Below, one piece after another: positions 55,145 through 63,429 of a stretch of 64,000 bases of DNA. Origin of the DNA: Streptomyces achromogenes (lineage in GTDB: Bacteria > Actinomycetota > Actinomycetes > Streptomycetales > Streptomycetaceae); assembly GCF_030816715.1 (NCBI RefSeq), contig NZ_JAUSYH010000001.1, forward strand, positions 4,092,001-4,156,000. The letters run 5' to 3'. Every line of letters starts with the position of its first letter. The first letter of the stretch is position 1. The notes under the pieces were generated by a model, which was not told where the DNA came from, did no database searches, and worked only from the letters and a program-made list of their open reading frames with translations. The position numbers were made by a program, and so were the translations under genes.

Positions 55145-55720
55145 CTACTTGAAGAAGGCGATCCCGTCGTCCGGCATGTCGTCGGGGAGGGCCTTCGCCC
55201 AGCGTTCGACGTCCTCCGGGGTGACGACCTTCTTCAGGTGGGCCGACATGTAGGGGCGCAGCTCGACCTCGGGGGTCTGCTTCTCGCCGACCCACATGAG
55301 GTCGCTCTTGACGTACCCGTACAGGCGCTTGCCGCCGGTGTACGGGCCGGAGGCGGCGGTGCGGGCCACCGCGTCGGTGACGAGGTCGATCTGCGGCTTC
55401 TTGTCGGCGAGCTCGCCGTACCAGATCTCGACCACGCCGTCGTCACGGACCATCGTCACCTCGACCTTGCGGTCGGCGTCGATGCGCCAGAAGCCGGACT
55501 CGGACTCCAGGGGACGGACCTTGTCGCCGTCGTTGTCCAGGACCCACGTGTGGGAGTGGTACTCCAGGAAGTCACGGCCGTCGTGGGCGAAGGTGACCTC
55601 CTGCCCGAAGTTGCACTTCTGCGACCCCGGGAAGTCGTGCACGCCCGCGCCCGCCCAGCTGCCGAGCAGGAAGGCGAGGGGGACGAGGTCCTTGTGGAGG
55701 TCGGACGGAATCTCGATCAT
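55145..55720 (-). CDS. Nitrobindin-like heme-binding beta-barrel (FABP family)
   Basis: 191 residues. A ten-stranded beta barrel of the THAP4/nitrobindin family. The signature LLGSWAGAG near 18-26 and the C-terminal AHLKKV with the probable heme-ligand His near 166 are present. Mycobacterial homologues bind heme and scavenge peroxynitrite/NO. Start ATG 55720. Upstream of nur on the same strand, so possibly in the same unit. Confidence 0.88.
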   Translation of the reverse strand: MIEIPSDLHKDLVPLAFLLGSWAGAGVHDFPGSQKCNFGQEVTFAHDGRDFLEYHSHTWVLDNDGDKVRPLESESGFWRIDADRKVEVTMVRDDGVVEIWYGELADKKPQIDLVTDAVARTAASGPYTGGKRLYGYVKSDLMWVGEKQTPEVELRPYMSAHLKKVVTPEDVERWAKALPDDMPDDGIAFFK

Positions 55721-55748
55721 GAGTGACAGTTCCTGGAGGTGGTCGGTC

Positions 55749-55847
55749 TCAGCGCTGGCCCTGGTACAGCTTCTTCACGGTCAGACCGGCGAAGGCGAGA
55801 ACGCCGACGCAGACCAGGACCAGCAGGGCTTCGAAGAAGATCTCCAC
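55749..55847 (-). CDS. 32-residue single-helix membrane protein
   Basis: 32 residues. GTG 55847 follows a strong GAGGAGC at 5-nt spacing. Sequence MEIFFEALLVLVCVGVLAF then AGLTVKKLYQGQR: one transmembrane helix with a basic C-terminal end, inside-positive. Codon usage matches real Streptomyces genes. Located just upstream of the nitrobindin-like gene, perhaps in its operon. Function unknown. Confidence 0.6.
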   Translation of the reverse strand: MEIFFEALLVLVCVGVLAFAGLTVKKLYQGQR

Positions 55848-55968
55848 GGGTGCTCCTCGGATGAGCGTGCTTCGGGTACGGACGGCTCGCGACACGTACG
55901 ACAGGGCCGGGCCCCAGCTTACGCGGCCGGGACCCCGCCCTCCTTGTGAGGTACGCCCTCCACGGGCG

Positions 55969-56910
55969 TCAGCTCAGCAGCTGGCTCTGCAGGGTCACGG
56001 TCTGCTGGAACGGAACGGCCGCCGCGGCGCCCTTGCGGGACTGCAGCACCAGGGCGATGACGTCGCCGGCGTGCAGGTAGGCCTGCCGCAGCTGCTCCGC
56101 GCCGTACGGCTTCACCTCGTCGTAGGCGTGACGCTTGACGTTCGGGACCTCGGCGGCGATGGGGTATCCCTCGTCGAACTCCGTCTCGGTCGCGCCGCGG
56201 GCCGCGTGCACGGGCCCGGTGAACGTGGTGAGCGCGGTGTACAAGCTCTCGGCGACCGCGCCCGTGTCGAACTGCAGCAGGTAGACACCGGTGCGGGTGC
56301 CGTCCGGGGTGGTCCAGCCACGGGCCGCGATGTGCCGCAGGCCGTTGTCGGTGAGCAGCTGTCCGAGGGTGGTGCGGTCCTCCTTCGCCTCGAACACCGT
56401 CAGGAAGTCCTTGGCGGCGAGCCAGCCGTCGGCGCCGTGCAGCGCCTTGTCCTGCGTCGAGCCCTCGGGCGCGGGAAGCAGCAGCGCCCGCAGGTCCGCG
56501 TAGTGGGCGGAGCCCCGGTTGCTGCTGTCGAACGGGCTCGGGCTGCCGGAGGGCAGCGGCGGTTCGACGATGTCCGGGTAGACCCAGCGGCCGTCCGACG
56601 CGGTGGCGAGCCCGGGCAGTTCGGTGCGCTCCATGCGCGCGATCCCGTACGCCGTCCCCGCCCCGAGCGAGGCGAAGACCGTGAGGACGGCGGTCCAGCG
56701 CAGGACGGCCCGCAGCACCCGGCGGTCCTTGGGGACGGCGACCTTGCCCTGCGGGTCGGGGGCAGCGTCCGGGAGGGGGTCGGGAGCAGCGTCGGAAACG
56801 GTTTCGGGGGTGGTCCCGGGGGTTCCTGTCGGCTCCGGCTCCTCCGGCCTTGACTCCGGCTGCGGCTCCGGGGCCGGCGGCGGCTGCAGGCGGGGGTGCT
56901 CGGTGGTCAT
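55969..56910 (-). CDS. Single-pass membrane protein, operon gene 3 of 3
   Basis: 313 residues. Pro/Glu/Thr-rich cytoplasmic N-terminus (1-60), one helix (about 72-90), then an extracytoplasmic domain with ADLRALLLPAPEG near 140. A TAVAES-type helix and QFDTGAVAES strand follow. Shares plan and the LRxLLLPxPxG motif with the next two genes upstream, suggesting paralogues. Start ATG 56910 overlaps the previous stop (ATGA). Function unknown. Confidence 0.75.
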   Translation of the reverse strand: MTTEHPRLQPPPAPEPQPESRPEEPEPTGTPGTTPETVSDAAPDPLPDAAPDPQGKVAVPKDRRVLRAVLRWTAVLTVFASLGAGTAYGIARMERTELPGLATASDGRWVYPDIVEPPLPSGSPSPFDSSNRGSAHYADLRALLLPAPEGSTQDKALHGADGWLAAKDFLTVFEAKEDRTTLGQLLTDNGLRHIAARGWTTPDGTRTGVYLLQFDTGAVAESLYTALTTFTGPVHAARGATETEFDEGYPIAAEVPNVKRHAYDEVKPYGAEQLRQAYLHAGDVIALVLQSRKGAAAAVPFQQTVTLQSQLLS

Positions 56911-57788
56911 ACGGCCTGTCCCGGGTCGTCGATGCGGTCGAGTTGCTTGGCGAAGAACTTGGCGACGAATGTGCCGTCGATCGGCTCGGGCGCCGCCGAT
57001 GTGACGCTGACCAGCACGTCTCCCACGGCGGCGGTGCAGAGCGCCGTGCCCAGGTCCGTGCTCTCGCCCTTGGGGCTCAGGAAGCACCGCGCGTCCGGGT
57101 GGCCCTCGATCTTCGGGCCCTTGCGGAAGACGTCCATGGCGGTGACGAAGCCGTTGAAGGCCGTCGCCGACCGGCGCACGGCGGTCGGGTTCTCCTGCCT
57201 CGACAACGTGACGTCCAGGGTGATCGTGTCCTTGATGTTGTAGTCAGACCAGTCGACCGCGTAACTGCGCATCGCCACGCCCTTGATGCGCTCCTTGTCG
57301 ATCAGCTTCTCCAGCTTCCGGCGGGAGGCGTTCGGCAGATCCTTGAGCGACTCCTTGCGCAGGGCGGTGGCCTGTGCGCCGCTGAACTCGGCGTCCGGAC
57401 CGAACTCGGCCAGGTCCGGACCGGGTTGGTAGCCGTCGGTGCCGTACGGCAGCAGCAGCGCGCTCAGCCCCGACCCTGCGGCGCCCTCCTTCTTCCCGTT
57501 GCCGCCGGCCTTGTCGTCGGCAACGGCGGGCACGCGCGGGAACTCCCAGGTGGGGCTGCCGGTCTCGCGGTCGGCGTTCTGGACGGTCACGACGGTGTAG
57601 CCGACGCCGCCGACGAGCGCGCAGGCCAGCAGCACGGACCCGGCCACGGCGACGATCCGGCCGGCCCGGCGCGCCCTGGGGGCGACGGGCGCCCCGACGA
57701 CGGCGGTCCCGGCCGCGGTGGCCTCGGGAGTCTCGGCGGCGGTGGCCTCGGGAGTTGCGGCCTCGGTGGTCTGCGGACTCTCGCTCAC
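56907..57788 (-). CDS. Single-pass membrane protein, operon gene 2 of 3
   Basis: 293 residues. Short Thr/Ala/Glu-rich N-terminus, one helix (about 43-64, VAVAGSVLLACALVGGVGY), and an extracytoplasmic domain with LSALLLPYGTDG near 110. Contains a disulphide-capable CFLSPKG/ALCTAAV pair. GTG 57788 overlaps the previous gene (GTGA) and the end overlaps the next (ATGA): one translational unit of three. No described function. Confidence 0.75.
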   Translation of the reverse strand: MSESPQTTEAATPEATAAETPEATAAGTAVVGAPVAPRARRAGRIVAVAGSVLLACALVGGVGYTVVTVQNADRETGSPTWEFPRVPAVADDKAGGNGKKEGAAGSGLSALLLPYGTDGYQPGPDLAEFGPDAEFSGAQATALRKESLKDLPNASRRKLEKLIDKERIKGVAMRSYAVDWSDYNIKDTITLDVTLSRQENPTAVRRSATAFNGFVTAMDVFRKGPKIEGHPDARCFLSPKGESTDLGTALCTAAVGDVLVSVTSAAPEPIDGTFVAKFFAKQLDRIDDPGQAV

Positions 57789-58582
57789 AGCTTCCCCATC
57801 TGCCGGACGGCCAGGTCCATGATCTTCGCCTTGGATATCGGCTTGCTGTCGTTGACGCGGATCTCCATGTAGACGTCTCCCCGCCAGGCGAGCGCCTCGG
57901 CCGCGTACAGCGGGAGGTAACCCGGCTTCCGCGCGGGTGCGTCGTGCACGTACACCGTCCCGTCGCCGGTACCCGGAATGGGCCAGTCGCGGGTGTCCTC
58001 CTCCTTCTCGGCCCAGGAGCGGCCGGAATCGGCCCATTCGGCCGCCGAGGGATCGTTCTCCTGACGGAACTGCACGAGGTTGATCTCGACGTTGTCGTTC
58101 TCGCCCATCCGCCACGACGTCGTGGCCGCACGGCGGAACTCACTGCCGGCGAGGCTGTCGAACGCGTCGGCCGGGCTCTTGTACTCCCCCGCGTACGAGG
58201 CCAGGTCCGCCCAGCCGTCGCGGCCCACCGGGAAGCGGCTGTCCTTCGCCCCCTTGGGCCGTGTGATCAGCAGTCTGCGCAGGTCGCCGTCGGTCTTGAC
58301 GCGACGGTCCTGGGCCGCCGACAGGGGTTCGGCCTCGCCGCCGGCCTGTCCCACGACGGGCTGGGAGAGCGGCGGCAGGGCGGTGGGCGCACGGCCGGCC
58401 TGGATCACGTACCCGGTGCAGGTCCCGGCGGCCACCCCGAGGAGGGCCGCTCCGGCGATCATCAGTGTCGTACGGCCCCGGGGCCGGTTTCCGGGGCTTC
58501 CGCGGGACGAGTCGGCCTCATCCGGCCTTTCCGGATCTTCCACAACATCCCCCTCATCTGTGTGAAGCGCTTTCGGCAACAC
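57785..58582 (-). CDS. Single-pass membrane protein, operon gene 1 of 3
   Basis: 265 residues. Acidic/polar cytoplasmic N-terminus (1-38), one helix (about 39-60, LMIAGAALLGVAAGTCTGY) and an extracytoplasmic domain with LRRLLITRPKG near 103 and INLVQFRQEND. First gene of the three-gene operon, divergent from the DsrE-like gene. ATG 58582 given; a GTG at about residue 14 is an alternative. Function unknown. Confidence 0.75.
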   Translation of the reverse strand: MLPKALHTDEGDVVEDPERPDEADSSRGSPGNRPRGRTTLMIAGAALLGVAAGTCTGYVIQAGRAPTALPPLSQPVVGQAGGEAEPLSAAQDRRVKTDGDLRRLLITRPKGAKDSRFPVGRDGWADLASYAGEYKSPADAFDSLAGSEFRRAATTSWRMGENDNVEINLVQFRQENDPSAAEWADSGRSWAEKEEDTRDWPIPGTGDGTVYVHDAPARKPGYLPLYAAEALAWRGDVYMEIRVNDSKPISKAKIMDLAVRQMGKL

Positions 58583-58643
58583 GCTTCACAGCAGACCCGT
58601 GGTCAACATCGGCGGTTGTAGTGAACCTGATTACGATTCGGGT

Positions 58644-59006
58644 ATGGCGAAGAAGCTCGTGATCAAGGTGACGGCAGGGGCCGACGCGCCCGAGCGGTGC
58701 TCTCAGGCGTTCACGGTCGCCGCGGTGGCCGTGGCCAGCGGCGTCGAGGTCTCCCTGTGGCTCACCGGGGAGTCCGCCTGGTTCGCGCTGCCGGGCCGGG
58801 CCGCGGAGTTCGAGCTCCCGCACGCGGCGCCGCTGCCCGGTCTCCTCGAATCCGTGCTGGCCGGGGGCCGTCTCACGCTGTGCACCCAGTGCGCCGCCCG
58901 CCGGGACATCACGGAGAAGGACGTCATCGACGGCGTCCGGATCGCGGGGGCGCAGGTGTTCGTCCAGGAGGCGCTGGGCGAGGACACGCAGGCGCTCGTG
59001 TACTAG
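58644..59006 (+). CDS. DsrE family protein
   Basis: 120 residues, DsrE/TusD-like fold. Starts MAKKLVIKVTAGADAPERC; a Cys pair CTQCAARR near 81-84 is well placed for sulfur transfer. Family members carry persulfide in tRNA-thiolation or sulfur-oxidation relays, although many are uncharacterised. Lies close to the rhodanese gene group, which fits a role in sulfur handling. ATG 58644. Confidence 0.88.
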   Translation: MAKKLVIKVTAGADAPERCSQAFTVAAVAVASGVEVSLWLTGESAWFALPGRAAEFELPHAAPLPGLLESVLAGGRLTLCTQCAARRDITEKDVIDGVRIAGAQVFVQEALGEDTQALVY

Positions 59007-59079
59007 GGCGAGTGACCGAGAGACACGAGGCGGGCGCGTACCGGGGGTGCCGGGGGCCGGGCCGTCCGGGGCGCTCCGT

Positions 59080-59340
59080 CTACGGGCGGCGTTTCTTGCC
59101 GTCGAGTTCGTCCCACCACTCGTCGGACTCGGGGTCGCCCGAGGGGTCGTCCCACCAGCGGTCATCGGGGCCGCGCCGGTTGGCGACCATGGCCGCGACC
59201 GGCGGAATGACCATCGCCACCAGGCACATCGCGACGGCCGCGGGCGTCGACCAGATGCGCACGACCGCCCAGGCCAGGACGAACAGCGCGATGCAGGTGC
59301 CCATCATCGCGAAGTAGACGTGCCGTCGGCGGGCCAGCAT
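59080..59340 (-). CDS. DUF3099 membrane protein
   Basis: 86 residues. Two hydrophobic helices (about 8-29 and 33-52) separated by ARVWSTP-like turn (RIWSTPAA), and an acidic Trp-rich C-terminal tail (DDRWWDD, DEWWDELDG). Pattern YFAMMGTCIALFVLAW and MVIPPVAAMVANRRG are family signatures. ATG 59340. Role unknown; conserved in Streptomyces next to the sulfurtransferase group. Confidence 0.85.
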   Translation of the reverse strand: MLARRRHVYFAMMGTCIALFVLAWAVVRIWSTPAAVAMCLVAMVIPPVAAMVANRRGPDDRWWDDPSGDPESDEWWDELDGKKRRP

Positions 59341-59419
59341 AGGTCCAGGGTAGGCCGGGGCATGGCGAAGGGCCGTGTCCCGGGCGTCCAACCCGTGGGA
59401 CACGGCCCCCGCGTCGTGC

Positions 59420-59707
59420 TCAGACCGCGATCGCGACCTCGGCGAGACCGCCCTGCTGGGCGACCACGGTGCGGTCGGCGGTGCCGCCGGGCACGAGGGC
59501 GCGGACGGTCCAGGTGCCTTCGGCCGCGTAGAAGCGGAACTGTCCGGTGGCGGAGGTCGGGACCTCCGCGGTGAACTCGCCGGTCGAGTCCAGCAGACGG
59601 ACGTATCCGACCACCGGCTCGCCGTCCCGGGTCACCTGACCCTGGATCGTGGTCTCACCGGGCTTGATCGTCGAGGCGTCCGGGCCGCCGGCCTTCGCTC
59701 CACACAT
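59420..59707 (-). CDS. sseC: DUF1416 protein (SseC-like)
   Basis: 95 residues of the DUF1416 family: MCGAKAGGP start with Cys2, then a carboxypeptidase-regulatory-like beta sandwich (QGQVTRDGEPVVGYVRLLDS, QFRFYAAEGTWTVRALVP). In mycobacteria this gene (sseC) follows the thiosulfate sulfurtransferase gene cysA, the same order as here (45 nt apart), so a shared sulfur-metabolism function is likely. Confidence 0.9.
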   Translation of the reverse strand: MCGAKAGGPDASTIKPGETTIQGQVTRDGEPVVGYVRLLDSTGEFTAEVPTSATGQFRFYAAEGTWTVRALVPGGTADRTVVAQQGGLAEVAIAV

Positions 59708-59751
59708 GTGTTTCTCCAGAGGGGTCTGACCAGAAGGTCGGTCGGGTGGGA

Positions 59752-60591
59752 TTACTTGTTGGCGCCGAGCTCGATCGGGACGCCGACGAGGGAGCCGTAC
59801 TCGGTCCAGGAGCCGTCGTAGTTCTTGACGTTCTCCACGCCCAGCAGCTCGTGCAGCACGAACCAGGTCAGGGCCGAGCGCTCACCGATGCGGCAGTACG
59901 CGATGGTGTCCTTGGCCAGGTCGACCTGCTCGTCGGCGTAGAGCTCCTTGAGCTCGTCGTCCGACTTGAAGGTGCCGTCGTCGTTGGCGTTCTTCGACCA
60001 CGGGATGTTGCGGGCGGACGGGACGTGGCCCGGACGCTGCGACTGCTCCTGCGGCAGGTGGGCGGGGGCGAGCAGCTTGCCGCTGAACTCGTCGGGCGAG
60101 CGGACGTCGACCAGGTTCTGGACGCCGATGGCCGCCACGACGTCGTCGCGGTAGGCGCGGATGGCCGTGTTCTGCGGCTTGGCCTTGTAGTCGGTCGTCG
60201 CGCGCTCGGGCACCTCTTCGACCAGCTCGCGGGCGTCCAGCTCCCACTTCTTGCGGCCGCCGTCGAGGAGCTTGACGTTCTCGTGGCCGTACAGCTTGAA
60301 GTACCAGTAGGCGTACGAGGCGAACCAGTTGTTGTTGCCGCCGTAGAGGATCACCAGCGTGTCGTTGGCGATGCCCTTCGCGGACAGGAGCTTCTCGAAG
60401 CCCTCCTGGTCGACGAAGTCACGGCGGACCGGGTCCTGCAGGTCCTGGGTCCAGTCGATCCGGATCGCGTTCCTGATGTGGTTCTTCTCGTACGCGGACG
60501 TGTCCTCGTCGACCTCGACGATGGCGATGTCGGGGTTGTCGAGGTTGGCCTCGACCCAGTCGGCGTCGACCAGTACGTCGCTGCGGCTCAT
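59752..60591 (-). CDS. Thiosulfate sulfurtransferase (two rhodanese domains)
   Basis: 279 residues, inactive N-terminal rhodanese domain plus active C-terminal domain with the catalytic loop AYCRIGERS (Cys near 233). Transfers sulfane sulfur from thiosulfate to acceptors; the CRIGER loop is typical of actinobacterial CysA/SseA-type enzymes. ATG 60591 (MSRSDVLVDADW). Preceded by a short leader peptide gene with Cys codons (60730-60813), suggesting cysteine-responsive attenuation, and followed by sseC. Confidence 0.93.
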   Translation of the reverse strand: MSRSDVLVDADWVEANLDNPDIAIVEVDEDTSAYEKNHIRNAIRIDWTQDLQDPVRRDFVDQEGFEKLLSAKGIANDTLVILYGGNNNWFASYAYWYFKLYGHENVKLLDGGRKKWELDARELVEEVPERATTDYKAKPQNTAIRAYRDDVVAAIGVQNLVDVRSPDEFSGKLLAPAHLPQEQSQRPGHVPSARNIPWSKNANDDGTFKSDDELKELYADEQVDLAKDTIAYCRIGERSALTWFVLHELLGVENVKNYDGSWTEYGSLVGVPIELGANK

Positions 60592-60729
60592 GCTCGTTCT
60601 CCTCCGGGGCAGTTACGGCGGGGGTGTGCAAGAAAATGAGGGGTGCGCGACCGGGACTCGCCGGCGGCCGGCGCACGGATGCCCTCGGAAGAGGGCGGGG
60701 GAGACGCGGAGGGCCGGCGGCGCTTCCGC

Positions 60730-60813
60730 TCAGAAGGGGCGACAGAGCATGGCGGCGACGCGGCACAGGTCTACTGCCCGCCGCTTCGTGAGATCCGCCT
60801 GTCGCTGCATCAT
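60730..60813 (-). CDS. Short leader peptide with Cys codons upstream of the rhodanese operon
   Basis: 27 residues: MMQRQADLTKRRAVDLCRVA then AMLCRPF. The stretch DLCRVAAMLCR is typical of the short leader peptides annotated before sulfur genes in Actinobacteria; Cys codons at 17 and 24. In mycobacteria comparable leaders couple cysteine supply to expression of the downstream operon through translation. It ends 138 nt before the sulfurtransferase ATG, leaving room for an attenuator. Start may also be the second Met. Confidence 0.7.
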   Translation of the reverse strand: MMQRQADLTKRRAVDLCRVAAMLCRPF

Positions 60814-60856
60814 GCCGTCGATCGTAGGGACGGACAGGCGGCCATGTCATCAGCGC

Positions 60857-60892
60857 TCCGCATAGTGAGACGCGATCGTCCGCATACTGGGA
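60857..60892. promoter_or_regulatory. Two 14-bp direct repeats upstream of the sulfur operon
   Basis: TCCGCATAGTGAGA (60857-60870) and TCCGCATACTGGGA (60879-60892) match at 12 of 14 positions with start-to-start spacing of 22 nt, two helical turns, between the leader-peptide gene and the upstream terminator. Candidate operator for a sulfur regulator. Confidence 0.65.
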
Positions 60893-60898
60893 ACACAG

Positions 60899-60936
60899 AA
60901 GCGCCCGGGCCGTGGGGGCACGGCTTCCGGGCGCTT
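60899..60936 (-). terminator. Terminator of the DUF2993 gene
   Basis: Outer arms AAGCGCCCGG (60899-60908) and CCGGGCGCTT (60927-60936), inner arms GCCGTG (60909-60914) and CACGGC (60919-60924): a two-part hairpin downstream of the minus-strand DUF2993 gene, separating it from the sulfur-operon promoter region. Confidence 0.8.
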
Positions 60937-61060
60937 GTATCCGTCGTCACATGGGCCGTACGGATGATCACGTCTCGCCTGTCGGACGTCTGCCGTCCAT
61001 CGACGGCTCACGCGTCCGTCGCCGGTCGTCCGTCGGCCGGCCCCTGGACCGGCGGTTCGG

Positions 61061-61120
61061 GGGCCGACTGTCCATGGGCCGACGGTTCGTGGGCCGACGG
61101 TTCGTGGACCGGCGGTCGTC
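61061..61120. repeat. 15-bp tandem repeat, four units
   Basis: GGGCCGACGGTTCGT at 61076-61090 and 61091-61105 is perfect; 61061-61075 and 61106-61120 are degenerate copies. It lies just downstream of the DUF2993 stop. No function evident. Confidence 0.85.
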
Positions 61121-61139
61121 CGTCGGGGCCCAACCAGCC

Positions 61140-61877
61140 CTACCCCGCCAGCTTGACGTTCGAACCCTTCACCGAGATCTCGACGCCGTCCTTGCCCGCC
61201 TGGACCTTGTCGAGCTTGATGCCGCCGGGCAGGTCGTCGATCTTCTGCTGGAAGTCGGTGATCGAGCGCACCTCGTTCTCGGCGGCCCGGACCCCGCCGA
61301 AGCTGGGCAGCGAGTCGGCGTGCACGCGGACGGTGTCGCCCTGGACGGTGACCGTGCTCAGGACGTACACGGGCTGCGGCAGCTTGGTGCCGAGGACGGT
61401 GGCCTCGACGGCGACCTTGATCTTGCCGTTGCCGCCGTCCGAGAGTCCGACGACGTTGGCGGTGACTCCCCGCACCACCTCGGTGGGCTCGGCCTTGGCC
61501 GTCTTCAGCAGCTCGGCGTAGGTGATGGAGGCGGTGCCGGTGGCGCTGGCGGCGGTCGCGGAGCTGTAGTCGCCGGAGAACTCGACGCCCTGCATGTCCG
61601 CCTGGAGGTCGTCGATGCGGATGGTCCGACCGCTGGTACCGGTCGCCGCCTGGTAGTCCTTGATGCCCACCTCGACGTCGTCCAGCGAGCCGCCGACGAC
61701 CTGGGTGAGGAACGGGAAGCCCTTGATGGACACGTCCGGGGTGGCGGCGAGGCCCTCGTTGGCCTTCAGCTTGTCGGCCACCTCGCCCTCGGCGAAGTTC
61801 ACGGCGAGGCGGTCCGCGAGCACGAACAGGCCGCCCAGGACCACGACGACGACCAGAAGTATGCGGAGTGCGCGCAT
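61140..61877 (-). CDS. DUF2993 family secreted protein (LmeA-like)
   Basis: 245 residues. One N-terminal helix (about 4-24, LRILLVVVVVLGGLFVLAD) anchors a DUF2993 domain with two related halves (GFPFLTQVVGGSLDDVEVGI; KLPQPVYVLSTVTVQGDTV). Mycobacterial LmeA of this family helps lipomannan elongation; the Streptomyces role is unproven. ATG 61877. Followed by repeats and a clear terminator. Confidence 0.88.
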   Translation of the reverse strand: MRALRILLVVVVVLGGLFVLADRLAVNFAEGEVADKLKANEGLAATPDVSIKGFPFLTQVVGGSLDDVEVGIKDYQAATGTSGRTIRIDDLQADMQGVEFSGDYSSATAASATGTASITYAELLKTAKAEPTEVVRGVTANVVGLSDGGNGKIKVAVEATVLGTKLPQPVYVLSTVTVQGDTVRVHADSLPSFGGVRAAENEVRSITDFQQKIDDLPGGIKLDKVQAGKDGVEISVKGSNVKLAG

Positions 61878-62015
61878 GACGGATATTCCCCCACCGGACG
61901 GCCTGAACAGTTCACTGACAACGGTTCAAGGTAACCCTTGGGGAAAGGCCCGCCGCCGGATTGTCGATCACCTGTGACAGACCCTTACCGCTCTTACCTC
62001 CTTACGCCGCCCTCC

Positions 62016-63428
62016 TTACGCCAGCGCCCGCCCCAGCACGTACACCGCGGGCGCCGCCGCGGCCAGCGGCAGGGCCACGCCCGCCGTGAAGTGCACGAAG
62101 CGGGAGGGATAGTCGTAGCTCGCGACCCGGTGGCCGATGAGCGCGCAGACCGCCGCGCCCGCGCCGAGCAGCGCGCCCTTCGCGCCCAGACCGGTCATTC
62201 CGCCGACCGCGATGCCCGCGCCCGCCGCGGCGAGCAGGGCGACCACGACGGAGGCCGGGGTGGGCAGCGGCAGCGCCCGGGCGAGGACGGCCACCGCCAC
62301 CGCGGCCGCGCCGACCGACACCGCGTCCGGGTCGGCGCCCAGGTGGCCGGCGGCGAGGACGGCCAGCGCACTGGAGGTGACGGTCGCCATCAGCCCGTAC
62401 ATGCGCTCGTCGGGATCGGCGTGCGAGCGCAGCTGGAGGATGAGGCAGAGCAGGACCCAGACGCCCAGGGTGCCGAGGATGGCGGCCGGCGCGTGCTCCC
62501 GGCCGGCGGCGAGGAGCACCGCGTCCGCGACCAGCGCGCCCAGGAAGGCGAGGGCGATGCCCTGCCGGGCCGGCCACATGCCGTTCAGCCGGAACCAGCC
62601 CGCGGCCGTCACCGCCTGGAGGGCGACGAGCGGGACGAGCAGGGCGTACGAACCGATCGCCGCCGTGCCGGAGAGCAGCAGACCGAGCAGGGCGGTGAGC
62701 GCGGCGGGCTGCATGCCCGGCTCGATGATCGGCGAGCGTCCTTCCAGACGGGCCCGCTGGGCGTCGGTGACCCGGGCGTTGCCGGCCACCGTGGCGGGGC
62801 CGTAGCCCGAGCCGGTGCCACCCGCGGGCTGGGAGACCGCGGCGGCGGGCGGCGGCTCGGCGCCAGGCGCGTGAGACGCCTGAGACGCGTGGGATCCATG
62901 AGACGCGTGAGGCGCCGGCCGGGCGGCGGCAGCGTGTCGGCCGTCCGTCCCGTCCGCCGGGGCGCGGTGCTCCGGCGGACGGGGCGCGGCGGCCGCCGCC
63001 GGGTCTCCGTAGGCGGCCTGCGGGTTCCCGTACGCGGGAGACCCGCCCGACTGGGGCGGCAGGTAGGCGGTTGCGGCCGGGTCGGCGGCCATGGCCGGGT
63101 CGGCGGCGGTGACCGGCGGCTGGACGCTCGTCTCCCAGGTCTGCCCCTGCCACTGCTGGGTGTCCTGGAGGTGCGCCTGCGGGTCGTCGTACCCCTGCTG
63201 CTGCCCCGGCCACGCCTGCTGGGCCTGGTGGGCCGGGTGAGGCTGCTGGTCCTGGTGGGCCGGGTGAGGCTGCTGGACGTACGGATCGTGGTCCGCCTGC
63301 CCCTGGTGGCCCAGGTGGCTCAGGTGAGCGTCGTGCCCCTGGTAGCCCTCTTGGCCCTGGTAACCCTCTTGGCCCTGATAGTTCTGGTGGCCCGGGTAAC
63401 CCTGATGGTCGTACGGCTGGTCGGTCAT
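62016..63428 (-). CDS. Large integral membrane protein with low-complexity N-terminus
   Basis: 470 residues. The first 200 are polar and low-complexity: Gln/Gly/His/Tyr-rich repeats (YQGQEG, HPAHQ) then Pro/Ala/His. The C-terminal 260 hold about nine hydrophobic helices with Ala/Leu/Gly packing. It overlaps nothing; its ATG (63428) is 1 nt from the MoaD-like stop, so both are co-transcribed. No family recognised with confidence; resembles actinobacterial YIP1-like or hypothetical membrane proteins. Confidence 0.75.
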   Translation of the reverse strand: MTDQPYDHQGYPGHQNYQGQEGYQGQEGYQGHDAHLSHLGHQGQADHDPYVQQPHPAHQDQQPHPAHQAQQAWPGQQQGYDDPQAHLQDTQQWQGQTWETSVQPPVTAADPAMAADPAATAYLPPQSGGSPAYGNPQAAYGDPAAAAAPRPPEHRAPADGTDGRHAAAARPAPHASHGSHASQASHAPGAEPPPAAAVSQPAGGTGSGYGPATVAGNARVTDAQRARLEGRSPIIEPGMQPAALTALLGLLLSGTAAIGSYALLVPLVALQAVTAAGWFRLNGMWPARQGIALAFLGALVADAVLLAAGREHAPAAILGTLGVWVLLCLILQLRSHADPDERMYGLMATVTSSALAVLAAGHLGADPDAVSVGAAAVAVAVLARALPLPTPASVVVALLAAAGAGIAVGGMTGLGAKGALLGAGAAVCALIGHRVASYDYPSRFVHFTAGVALPLAAAAPAVYVLGRALA

Positions 63429-63429
63429 C

